Shown: one piece after another, positions 17,893 through 25,800 of the stretch
Numbering within the stretch: position 1 is the stretch's first letter
Layout of the letters: every line of letters begins with the position of its first letter
Assembly (NCBI RefSeq): GCF_012910715.1
Contig: NZ_JABBHF010000001.1
Coordinates: 441,170-505,169 of the forward strand
Length of the DNA: 64,000 nt
From: Flavivirga algicola
Lineage (GTDB): Bacteria; Bacteroidota; Bacteroidia; Flavobacteriales; Flavobacteriaceae
Direction: 5' to 3'
The notes under the pieces: model-generated
What the model saw: only the letters and a program-made list of their open reading frames with translations
Databases searched by the model: none
What the model was told of the DNA's origin: nothing
Program-made: the position numbers and the translations under genes

Positions 17893-18345
17893 ATGAATGC
17901 AAAGGCAGATACAAAAAACCAAGATATAGTAAAAAGCGTATTCACGAGCTTTTTAGAGACTAACGGACACCGAAAAACGCCCGAACGCTATGCTATACTG
18001 CAAGAAATTTATAATAACACAGAGCATTTCGATATAGAATCGTTATATCTTAGCATGAAAAACAAGAAATACCGTGTATCTCGTGCTACGCTTTACAATA
18101 CTATAGAATTACTTCTAGAATGTGGTTTGGTGAGAAAACACCAATTCGGACAAAACCAGGCACATTACGAAAAATCATATTTCGATAGACAACACGATCA
18201 TGTTATACTTACAGATACTGGGGAAGTTATAGAATTTTGTGACCCCAGAATTCAATCTATAAAAAAAACAATCGAAGAAATCTTTGATATAGAAATTAAT
18301 AACCATTCACTCTATTTTTACGGAAATAGAAAATCAAACACTTAA
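17893..18345 (+). CDS. Fur family transcriptional regulator
   Basis: 150 residues. Winged helix about residues 10-90 ([37 protein letters not shown]) and a metal-binding dimerisation domain with the [15 protein letters not shown] motif. The C-terminal structural-zinc CxxC pairs of classical Fur are absent; only isolated cysteines (LLECG, EFCDP) are present. It could be an iron-responsive Fur or a peroxide/zinc-type relative. It sits 12 nt upstream of purA, a conserved flavobacterial arrangement as I recall. The metal cannot be assigned from sequence. Confidence 0.9.
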   Translation: MNAKADTKNQDIVKSVFTSFLETNGHRKTPERYAILQEIYNNTEHFDIESLYLSMKNKKYRVSRATLYNTIELLLECGLVRKHQFGQNQAHYEKSYFDRQHDHVILTDTGEVIEFCDPRIQSIKKTIEEIFDIEINNHSLYFYGNRKSNT

Positions 18346-18357
18346 CTAATTTTTACA

Positions 18358-19644
18358 ATGGCAGTAGATTTACTACTAGGATTACAATGGGGAGATGAAG
18401 GCAAAGGAAAAATTGTTGACGTACTTACCTCCAACTACAATATTATAGCGCGTTTTCAAGGGGGGCCCAATGCAGGACATACTTTGGTCTTTAATGGCAA
18501 AAAACATGTTTTACATACCATTCCTTCTGGGATATTCCATGATGATGCGACAAATTTAGTAGGTAACGGCGTTGTTATCGATCCCGTTATCTTTAAAGGA
18601 GAACTAGACAAGCTAGAAGAGCAAAATGTAGATTACAGAAAATCCTTGGTTATCTCTCGTAAAGCACATATTATTTTGCCAACGCACCGATTATTGGATG
18701 CCGCAAGTGAGGCTTCTAAAGGGAAAGCAAAAATAGGCTCTACACTTAAAGGTATTGGTCCGACGTATATGGACAAGACGGGTAGAAATGGTATTCGTGT
18801 TGGCGATTTAGAATTAAGTGACTGGAAAGAACGTTATAGAGCGCTGGCCGATAAGCACGAATCCATGATTTCTTTTTATAATGTAGATATAGAATATGAT
18901 CTGGCAGAGCTTGAAGTAGAGTTTTTTAAAGCTGTTGAAGTTTTAAAATCTTTAAAATTTATAGACTCTGAAGAATATATTTACCAGGCACAAAAATCTG
19001 GACAAACCATTCTGGCAGAAGGTGCACAAGGCTCCTTATTGGATATCGATTTTGGAACCTATCCTTTTGTAACATCAAGTAATACAACTGCGGCAGGTGC
19101 TTGTACTGGTTTGGGTGTGTCGCCGAACAAAATTGGAGACGTATTTGGTATTTTTAAAGCCTATACAACACGCGTAGGTTCTGGTCCTTTCCCTACCGAG
19201 CTTTTTGATAAAGATGGTGAAACCATGGCACGTGTCGGTAATGAGTTTGGTGCCACTACAGGGCGTCCAAGACGTTGCGGCTGGTTGGATTTAATCGCTT
19301 TAAAATATGCCTGTCAGGTAAATGGTGTTACCCAATTAATGATGATGAAAGGCGATGTGCTTTCTGGTTTTAAAACCTTAAAAGTGTGTACCGCTTACAA
19401 ATATAAAGGAGACGTTATCAACCATTTCCCTTATAACATAGAACCAGAAAATGTAGAACCCATATATACAGAGTTTAGTGGATGGGATGAAGACTTAACG
19501 ACCATGTCTGAAGCATCTCAATTACCAAAAGCCTTAAACGAATATATTGCCTTTTTAGAAAAAGAACTGGAAATCCCTATTACCATTGTTTCTGTAGGTC
19601 CTGATAGAAAACAAACTATTTTCAGGGAACAATTGGTACATTAA
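18358..19644 (+). CDS. purA: Adenylosuccinate synthetase
   Basis: 428 residues. It joins IMP and aspartate with GTP to give adenylosuccinate, the first committed step to AMP. Motifs: the N-terminal P-loop-like QWGDEGKGKIVD, GGPNAGHTLVF, KGIGPTYMDKTGR, LAEGAQGSLLDIDFGTYPFV and TTGRPRRCGWLDL. Length is standard. A strong terminator follows at 19671-19705. guaB, the enzyme at the other IMP branch, is at 58550-60022 in the same window. Confidence 0.98.
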   Translation: MAVDLLLGLQWGDEGKGKIVDVLTSNYNIIARFQGGPNAGHTLVFNGKKHVLHTIPSGIFHDDATNLVGNGVVIDPVIFKGELDKLEEQNVDYRKSLVISRKAHIILPTHRLLDAASEASKGKAKIGSTLKGIGPTYMDKTGRNGIRVGDLELSDWKERYRALADKHESMISFYNVDIEYDLAELEVEFFKAVEVLKSLKFIDSEEYIYQAQKSGQTILAEGAQGSLLDIDFGTYPFVTSSNTTAAGACTGLGVSPNKIGDVFGIFKAYTTRVGSGPFPTELFDKDGETMARVGNEFGATTGRPRRCGWLDLIALKYACQVNGVTQLMMMKGDVLSGFKTLKVCTAYKYKGDVINHFPYNIEPENVEPIYTEFSGWDEDLTTMSEASQLPKALNEYIAFLEKELEIPITIVSVGPDRKQTIFREQLVH

Positions 19645-19670
19645 ATACTACACAATACATATTTATTATA

Positions 19671-19705
19671 AAAACGCTCCAAAGTATTTTGGGGCGTTTT
19701 TTTTG
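19671..19705 (+). terminator. purA terminator; left copy of a 25-nt direct repeat
   Basis: A 13-bp stem (5' arm AAAACGCTCCAAA, loop GTAT, 3' arm TTTGGGGCGTTTT) followed by a T-run, ending at about 19705. The 25 nt at 19677-19701 occur again, identically, at 25693-25717. Confidence 0.88.
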
Positions 19706-19777
19706 GTTTGTTACTAGACCAAAATAAAGAACAATTTTTCATAAAATTTAAAAACTATTCTCATTTATAATTAAAAC

Positions 19778-19805
19778 AAAAGACTACTTTTTTAGTAGTC
19801 TTTTT
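19778..19805 (+). terminator. Second hairpin terminator immediately before the araC-like gene
   Basis: Stem AAAAGACTAC / GTAGTCTTTT with a 7-nt loop, followed by a T-rich tail. It lies only 17 nt upstream of the araC-type start codon and overlaps the place where its -33 box would be, so it may insulate the gene from upstream transcription. Confidence 0.6.
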
Positions 19806-19809
19806 CTTT

Positions 19810-19817
19810 TATATTTG
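19810..19817 (+). promoter_or_regulatory. Putative -7 element of the araC-like gene
   Basis: TATATTTG is an exact TAnnTTTG match and ends 4 nt before the ATG at 19822, which implies a leaderless or nearly leaderless transcript. No -33 TTG is visible. Confidence 0.4.
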
Positions 19818-19821
19818 TTTT

Positions 19822-20946
19822 ATGGGGGAACTGAATTTTAATGTATATAATGTCATAATTCTTGCTGGGATTATTCATGGTTTTGTTTTTAGCTTGATCA
19901 TTTTTTTAAATAAAAACCTTAATTCAAAAACTAATTACTTTCTCGCCTTTACAATTTTAGCTTTAGCTTTTAGCAACCTACAATATTGGTTTATTGATAC
20001 TGGTATAATCCCTAGATATAAATACGATGATAACAGCCTATTATTTATTCCTTTTGAATTTTTAATGCTCCCATTCTTTTTTCTCTTTGTTAAAAGTTAT
20101 CTCAATAAAAAAATCAACAAACACGAAAACATATATTTATTCATACCTTTTTTACTAAGTATGATATACTTAGTAGTTAGAAATTTATTAAATGATGATC
20201 TAGCTATCATAAAAATTTTCAATTTAATTGTAGAATATATTTCTATCATTTTCTCCGTCACAATCATTGTTTTAGTTTTTAGACTCTTAATAGTTTATCA
20301 AAAAAATCATTCAAAATACAATATCCATGATGTTACTATAAAAACAAAATGGCTTAAAAGAATTTTACTTTTGGGAATCTTACTTTGCATTCTATGGGTT
20401 ATTTCGTTAAGTATATTCAAAAGTTTTTTTAATGAAGGGTATTATTATTTATATCCTTTATGGATTGGCATGTCCATTTTAATTTATTGGATAGGTTATT
20501 CGGCTATTTTACAAAAACATTTATATCAAGAAAGAAAAGAAATAAGAAGTAAAATTTCCAATAAATCACATAAAAAGTCACCACTTGCAAACAATAGAGA
20601 GAAGTCTACAACCTATTCAAAAATTGATGATTTAATAATTAGTGATAAATTACATCTAGACCCCTCCTTATCTTTAAAAACACTTTCTAAAAAACTTAAC
20701 TTGAGTGAAGGTTATATTTCTCAACTTATAAATAAAAATTCTAGTTTAAATTTTAATGACTATATAAATTCACTAAGAATTAATGACGCTAAGGTAATGT
20801 TGACTAATCCTGATTACGATAATTACACAATTATTGCTATAGGCCTAGAGGCTGGATTTAATTCCAAATCTAGCTTCTATACGGCTTTTAAAAAATTAAC
20901 AGGAAAAACGCCTATAGAATATAAAAAAAGTGTCCGAAATATGTAA
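19822..20946 (+). CDS. Membrane-bound AraC family transcriptional regulator
   Basis: 374 residues. The N-terminal two-thirds (about 1-230) is a bundle of seven or so hydrophobic helices, e.g. VIILAGIIHGFVFSLIIFL, YFLAFTILALAFSNL, FIPFLLSMIYLVVRNLL, ISIIFSVTIIVLVFRLLIV and ILLLGILLCILWVISLSIF. The C-terminal ~100 residues form an AraC HTH_18 domain (LSLKTLSKKLNLSEGYISQL, then the second helix pair IAIGLEAGFNSKSSFYTAFK and TGKTPIEYKKS). This 7TM-AraC layout is common in Bacteroidetes and suggests sensing at the membrane. It is the first gene of the accessory island and may control the lipoprotein genes downstream. Confidence 0.88.
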   Translation: MGELNFNVYNVIILAGIIHGFVFSLIIFLNKNLNSKTNYFLAFTILALAFSNLQYWFIDTGIIPRYKYDDNSLLFIPFEFLMLPFFFLFVKSYLNKKINKHENIYLFIPFLLSMIYLVVRNLLNDDLAIIKIFNLIVEYISIIFSVTIIVLVFRLLIVYQKNHSKYNIHDVTIKTKWLKRILLLGILLCILWVISLSIFKSFFNEGYYYLYPLWIGMSILIYWIGYSAILQKHLYQERKEIRSKISNKSHKKSPLANNREKSTTYSKIDDLIISDKLHLDPSLSLKTLSKKLNLSEGYISQLINKNSSLNFNDYINSLRINDAKVMLTNPDYDNYTIIAIGLEAGFNSKSSFYTAFKKLTGKTPIEYKKSVRNM

Positions 20947-21021
20947 CTTTATGAAAATACTGAACCTTATCTACCTATACTCATATTAATATTGTTTCAT
21001 TAATTAATTTAACTTTTAAAC

Positions 21022-22413
21022 ATGAAACAAATATTTTTAAAAACTACATTTTTATTTCTCATCATTATATTTTTTACTAATTGTAATAAAGAAAATATTA
21101 GAGAAACACCAATAAATGATATCCAAAAAATTAGAAACGAATTTTCTATTGAGAATTTTAATGATAATACTATTAAAGACAATTTAAGTATTAATTGGGA
21201 TGATTATTATAAAATAGAGAACCTAAATAATGAATCTATTACTTATGAATTTAATAGTATTTTCACAAGCAGTAATCTTTTTGAAAATGACAATCAAAAA
21301 CTATATTATGAATACAAACTACTTGCAATTAAAGACGATGTGGATATTTGGAATATACAGCTTGTAAAATTCCTAGCAAAAGATAAAGGAATGCTTAATA
21401 CAATATCGTATTTTTCTCCTAATGGGTTTTCTGGCACTTTATACCACTATAACTTAAAAGGAGAAGCTTTAAAGATTATAGGATATGAAAATGGGGTAAA
21501 AATTAATGAATTCTCTGATGAGACTGGAAATTTGCTTTTAAAACTTCCAGCAAAAGAAGAACCAGGAGATAATGAGGACGGTCCTACTGGCGGAGGTGGT
21601 AGAAATTATCGATGGGTTACTGTAACTCATTATACAGACTGGTATAAAATATACCCAAATGGTACTCAAGAATACACTCACTCGGTATATAACAAAACGA
21701 CTTACGAGTATGTTTATGTAGGTAGTAACAATTCTGGAAGTTCTTCATACAATAACTATATAAGTCCACAATTGGGTAACTCTGAAGTTCCTATTATTCA
21801 TGGAAATAGGCTTCTTTTAGAAGAAGGAGAAATGTTTGTAGAAACAGCAAACACACCAAAAATAAATGATGTAAAAAAGGAATTAGAATGTTTTGACAAA
21901 TCGAATTCGGCAAAATTAACTATTTATGTTGAACAGGCTATTGAAAACTCTAGAGAGGTAACTGCAAGACTTGGGCATACATTCATTGGGATTGAACAAA
22001 ATGGAGTCATTCGAAACTTAGGTTTCTATCCAGATAATGGGGGTGCTGCCAACTTATTTAGTAGCCAGGACAGTGAAATTCATGATAATTCAGGATCACC
22101 ATATCATGTGAGTATAACTGTTGATATTTCATCAAACCAACTGAGTGGTATCATTAATTATGTAGAAAACTATCCTGTAAAATATGATGTAAATAAATAT
22201 AATTGTTCAGATTTTGGTATCAAAGTAGCATCATTAGGAGGGTTAAATTTACCCAGTACTCTTGGAGTAGGTTCACAATTTGGCATAACACTTTTTAAAG
22301 GGAGAAACCCTGGTGATTTAGGTGAAGATATAAGAGAATTAACCTTACCGCCTGGAGCTACCAGAGATTTAAATGGAGGTAATGCGCCTAAGAAATCAGG
22401 AGATTGCTCATAA
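21022..22413 (+). CDS. Large lipoprotein with possible papain-like (NlpC/P60-type) C-terminal domain
   Basis: 463 residues. Lipoprotein signal with lipobox FFTNC (Cys about residue 21). Residues 25-190 are an Asn/Glu-rich domain I do not recognise, followed by a glycine-rich linker (GPTGGGGRN) and an aromatic stretch (HYTDWYKIYPNGTQEY). The C-terminal ~170 residues contain a His motif (RLGHTFIGIEQNGVIRNLGF) followed by a Cys motif (NKYNCSDFGIKVAS). This order, His before Cys, is that of circularly permuted NlpC/P60 or LRAT-like thiol hydrolases; that reading is inference. The protein ends with a pattern (NPGDLGEDIREL) that I associate with secreted Bacteroidetes proteins. The small lipoprotein gene begins 26 nt downstream. 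Catalysis and target are unknown. Confidence 0.6.
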   Translation: MKQIFLKTTFLFLIIIFFTNCNKENIRETPINDIQKIRNEFSIENFNDNTIKDNLSINWDDYYKIENLNNESITYEFNSIFTSSNLFENDNQKLYYEYKLLAIKDDVDIWNIQLVKFLAKDKGMLNTISYFSPNGFSGTLYHYNLKGEALKIIGYENGVKINEFSDETGNLLLKLPAKEEPGDNEDGPTGGGGRNYRWVTVTHYTDWYKIYPNGTQEYTHSVYNKTTYEYVYVGSNNSGSSSYNNYISPQLGNSEVPIIHGNRLLLEEGEMFVETANTPKINDVKKELECFDKSNSAKLTIYVEQAIENSREVTARLGHTFIGIEQNGVIRNLGFYPDNGGAANLFSSQDSEIHDNSGSPYHVSITVDISSNQLSGIINYVENYPVKYDVNKYNCSDFGIKVASLGGLNLPSTLGVGSQFGITLFKGRNPGDLGEDIRELTLPPGATRDLNGGNAPKKSGDCS

Positions 22414-22439
22414 AATTATAAATTAAATAAAAACATATT

Positions 22440-22955
22440 ATGAAACAGTATCTATTTTTAACAATATTGACATTAACAATATTTTCATGTAAAGAAACAA
22501 ATCAGCAAAACAAACAAATTATTCAAGGTGATATTTATATCAAATTGATTGACTTCCAAAGTATCATATATAATTTACCTGATGAAGAGCTAAAAAAATT
22601 CAAGGAAGGAATTACAAACCCAAATCAAAATAATTATTCCGATTCTGAAAAGAAATCAAGCGAATATTTTAAAATTTTAATAGAGCATGACTTATTTGGC
22701 AAACCATTCTTTAAATTAAAGACAAAATCTGAGAAAATAATTAATGTTTACACTACTGAGAATGAATATTTAAAATTAAAAAAAGAATTAAAAGATTTGG
22801 ATAGAGATAAGCAAAAAATTACTGTACAATTTGAGGGAAATAAAATATCTAATGGAATTTTTGATGCTGATAAAATTTTTGACCAAGCAATATATGAAAC
22901 CAAAAAAATTATTTCTATAAAAAAGACCCAAGGCAAAACATATTGGGATAAATAA
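22440..22955 (+). CDS. Small lipoprotein of unknown function
   Basis: 171 residues with a lipoprotein signal (MKQYLFLTILTLTIFSC, lipobox TIFSC). The mature part is charged and mixed alpha/beta with many Lys and Glu. I recognise no family. It follows the papain-like lipoprotein gene after 26 nt on the same strand, with similar AT-rich composition. A role as partner or inhibitor of that lipoprotein is possible, but nothing in the sequence proves it. Confidence 0.6.
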   Translation: MKQYLFLTILTLTIFSCKETNQQNKQIIQGDIYIKLIDFQSIIYNLPDEELKKFKEGITNPNQNNYSDSEKKSSEYFKILIEHDLFGKPFFKLKTKSEKIINVYTTENEYLKLKKELKDLDRDKQKITVQFEGNKISNGIFDADKIFDQAIYETKKIISIKKTQGKTYWDK

Positions 22956-23021
22956 TTAACTTAATATCAAATTATACGCTCCATAGCTAACGGTTTAGAT
23001 CATATATTTATTAAACACCAA

Positions 23022-23966
23022 ATGAAAAAAAAACAAATCATCATTTTCCTAATTCTTTTGGGAATTAGTCATAACCTCACTTCACAAAACAAAAACATCA
23101 CCATTAACATAAAAAGAAACTCAGATAACAGTGTTGATTTTTATTATGAAAAAAAGCTTCCTGGTAGTTTCTATATAAGTATAGAATTTACATCATTGTC
23201 GAACACTTATAATAAAAAATATCATACAGTCGTTAAAAACAATTCTGGTAGACTTTTTAAATTAAAGCCCATTAACAAAGAACAACCTATAAATTTCTCT
23301 TATAAATATTCTTACATACAAGGAACCCCAAACCCAAAAGTAGATAAGCTATTTGCTTATACTCTCCCCTTTAAAAAAGAAAAAGGCATAACTATACTTG
23401 AGAGTACCAATTTAAATGAGGTTTATTTTGGCAGCGAAAAACCTTCAAACTGGAAATCTTATGTTATTGATAGAACTTATGCCGATACGGTTTGTAGTAT
23501 GAGAAAAGGTCTTGTTGTTAAAATCGTTAATGAATTTAATACAGATACACTAACACAATACAGTTACAAAAGCAAAATGAACAGTATTCTTATTGAACAT
23601 TCCGATGGTACCTTTGCTTCATACAAAGGTTTTAAGAAAAATTCTTTTCTTGTTAAGCTTGGACAAACCGTATATCCGCAATCCCAATTAGGCATTTTGG
23701 ACGCTTTTAATGATTCAACTTACAGATTATATTTCCATATTTATTATTTGATCAACAATGACCTTAATTTGAAAGGAAAAGTATCATTAAAAGAGCAAAA
23801 AAGTAATAACGGGTTTTTAACGCCATACTTTTATACTACTAATGGATCTGAACAATTAAAACATAAAAACGATTATATCATAGACTTTAATGAAGCCACT
23901 TTTTTTCAAGAATTTACAAAAAGAGAAAAGAAAAAATATCTGAAAAACCCTGAAAATTTTAATTGA
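23022..23966 (+). CDS. Exported degenerate M23 (LytM)-like protein
   Basis: 314 residues with a signal peptide (about 1-21, LLGISHNLTSQN). After an N-terminal beta-rich region, residues about 148-250 resemble the beta-sheet core of M23 endopeptidases: SMRKGLVVKIVNEF, SILIEHSDGTFASYKGF, FLVKLGQTVYPQSQLGILD and YRLYFHIYYL. Active M23 enzymes need an HxxxD motif and an HxH motif. Here the first is replaced (YADTVCSMRKG) and the second keeps one His only (FHI), so a non-enzymatic, peptidoglycan-binding or regulatory role is more likely. The final ~50 residues are Lys-rich. Family placement is moderate. Confidence 0.6.
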   Translation: MKKKQIIIFLILLGISHNLTSQNKNITINIKRNSDNSVDFYYEKKLPGSFYISIEFTSLSNTYNKKYHTVVKNNSGRLFKLKPINKEQPINFSYKYSYIQGTPNPKVDKLFAYTLPFKKEKGITILESTNLNEVYFGSEKPSNWKSYVIDRTYADTVCSMRKGLVVKIVNEFNTDTLTQYSYKSKMNSILIEHSDGTFASYKGFKKNSFLVKLGQTVYPQSQLGILDAFNDSTYRLYFHIYYLINNDLNLKGKVSLKEQKSNNGFLTPYFYTTNGSEQLKHKNDYIIDFNEATFFQEFTKREKKKYLKNPENFN

Positions 23967-24095
23967 TAGCTCCTAAAATAAAAAACCAAACACTTCTTTA
24001 AACTTAAAAAAAATCAATTAAAAAAAGGTTTTTATAAACTAATATTAAATACATATCAATTTAATTTCAGTTAATAAAATAACTTTTAAATATTT

Positions 24096-24691
24096 ATGAA
24101 AAATTCAATTCAAATTTTATTAATGGCTCTTATTTTTAATACTTTTTCTTATTCACAAAATGGAGAATATATAGATGATTTTGGAAACCCTCTTTCTAAA
24201 ATACAATTTAGAAAGTTAAAAAATAAAGGAGGCATAAAAATTAGACTAAAAAATAAAAATGCGAAGTATGGTATGATACCTATTGAATACAGGGGAAATA
24301 TTTCAAATTCCATTAAATCTAAAATAGTACATTTTCTAGAGCTTAATTCTGACTTTAAAATTGCACCGAATGATACTATTATCATAGAATATGATATGCT
24401 ATTGATCATAAATGCAATGTTGTTAACAATATAAATCTAAAAAAGTATGTTAAAGCCATTAAAGAAAAAGAAAATTTAGCATTGTTTATTATGGTAGATA
24501 ACTATGATGAAAAAATTAAAGGTCAAATAATTGACAATACGGACCTAATAAAAAACAACTTTTTTAATTATATAAATTGGCCTCTAATAGATGTTTATAA
24601 ATGTGGCGGTACTCTTTTGTTATATCCTGATAATTCTTTTTTGAGAGTTTGTGGAGAACATGACCCAATGGAAATTCTTAAAAAGTTTTAA
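24096..24691 (+). pseudogene. Frameshifted exported protein gene (two overlapping-frame pieces)
   Basis: The first piece (24096-24434) encodes a signal peptide (MKNSIQILLMALIFNTFSYS) and a charged domain up to NDTIIIEYD. In that frame the sequence then degenerates to a short hydrophobic tail. In another frame, open from 24395 without a start codon, it reads AIDHKCNVVNNINLKKY and continues through KAIKEKENLALFIMVDNYD to a stop at 24689-24691, giving protein-like sequence (WPLIDVYKCGGTLLLYPDNS, FLRVCGEHDPMEI). The switch falls near 24389-24397, where TATGATATG contains a short AT repeat, so slippage is a plausible cause. Restored, the product would be about 198 residues. I recognise no family. 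A sequencing error or programmed shift is possible. Confidence 0.6.
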
Positions 24692-24727
24692 TAAAACCTT
24701 ACTTTCTTACGTTTACAGTTTTAGCTT

Positions 24728-25663
24728 ATGAAAAACCTACTATCCATCTTCTTTTTAATATTGTCAACCTACGCGAACACACAATCAAAACCAATAGATT
24801 CTCTTAAATTTATAAACCAAAATAGAATTAAAAATGATTTAATAAAAATCACTCAAACCCAAAAAAGCAGGAATTACCAAAATATAGAAACACTCAATAC
24901 CATAGCAGACTATATTAAATCTGAATTAATAAAAGTTAGTGATTCTGTAGCTTTTCAACCATACCTTGTAAATGATAAAACGTATAAGAATGTTATTGGT
25001 TCTATTGGCATAGAAAACAATGAGCGCATTATTATTGGAGCACATTATGATGTATATGGTAACCAACAAGGAGCTGACGATAATGCTAGTGGAGTAACTG
25101 GGCTATTAGAATTAGCCAGATTACTTTCAAAAGAGAAATTGAATTATAGAATCGATTTTGTAGCTTATACTTTAGAAGAGCCTCCTTTTTTTAGAACACA
25201 GCAAATGGGAAGTTATATTCATGCAAATTATTTACATATAAACAACATTGCTGTTAAAGGCATGATTTGTTTAGAAATGATTGGCTATTATAATGATATA
25301 AAGGGGTCACAAAGTTATCCCATACCTGAAATGAATTTAAAATATGGTAATACAGCAGATTTTATTACTGTAGTTCAAAATGAAAAAAGTGACAGATTTG
25401 GCAATCAAATTGGATTATTAATGAAAGAGCAAGACTTAATTAAAACAATCCTTTTTAAAGGATCTCATTTAGTAAGAGGCATCGATTATTCCGACCATTT
25501 AAACTATTGGAATTTTAACTATCCCGCCGTCATGGTTACAAACACATCTTTTTACAGAAATAAAAATTATCATACCAAAAATGATACAATCGAAACCTTA
25601 GATCTCAATAAAATGAGCGCCGTAATTGAGCAATTATATATCGCTATAAAACAATTAAAATAG
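24728..25663 (+). CDS. Exported M28 family zinc metallopeptidase
   Basis: 311 residues with signal peptide (cleavage near YANTQS). The M28 aminopeptidase zinc ligands and catalytic residues are visible: the His in IIIGAHYDVYG, the bridging Asp in GADDNASGVTGLLELARLL, the catalytic Glu pair in YTLEEPPF, the acidic ligand in CLEMIGYY or GIDYSDHLNYW, and the terminal His in NYHTKNDTIETLD. It likely trims peptides in the periplasm or outside the cell. It is the last gene of the accessory island and looks complete, unlike its upstream neighbour. Confidence 0.88.
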   Translation: MKNLLSIFFLILSTYANTQSKPIDSLKFINQNRIKNDLIKITQTQKSRNYQNIETLNTIADYIKSELIKVSDSVAFQPYLVNDKTYKNVIGSIGIENNERIIIGAHYDVYGNQQGADDNASGVTGLLELARLLSKEKLNYRIDFVAYTLEEPPFFRTQQMGSYIHANYLHINNIAVKGMICLEMIGYYNDIKGSQSYPIPEMNLKYGNTADFITVVQNEKSDRFGNQIGLLMKEQDLIKTILFKGSHLVRGIDYSDHLNYWNFNYPAVMVTNTSFYRNKNYHTKNDTIETLDLNKMSAVIEQLYIAIKQLK

Positions 25664-25692
25664 TTTCACTTCAAATTCTTATGGATTAATCA

Positions 25693-25717
25693 CTCCAAAG
25701 TATTTTGGGGCGTTTTT
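25693..25717 (+). repeat. Right copy of the 25-nt terminator direct repeat
   Basis: Identical to 19677-19701 over 25 nt (CTCCAAAGTATTTTGGGG then CGTTTTT). Here the lower part of the stem is lost, because the bases 5' of the repeat (ATCA) do not pair with the 3' arm, so only the upper hairpin (CTCCAAA / TTTGGGG) and a short T-run remain. It may still terminate the M28 gene transcript. Confidence 0.8.
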
Positions 25718-25775
25718 CATTTCATTGTAAATCATAAAAAAATCCCAACAGATAATTAAACATCATTATAATCGT

Positions 25776-25783
25776 TATTTTTG
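25776..25783 (+). promoter_or_regulatory. Putative -7 element of the OstA-like gene
   Basis: TATTTTTG, 17 nt before the TTG start codon at 25801. No clear -33 TTG. Confidence 0.4.
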
Positions 25784-25800
25784 CGACAAACTTTTATATT

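Noticed and set aside
19677-25717. The 25-nt direct repeat as att sites of an integrative element
   Set aside because: No integrase, excisionase or tRNA gene is inside or beside the island, so an att interpretation is not supported; a duplicated terminator is all the sequence shows.
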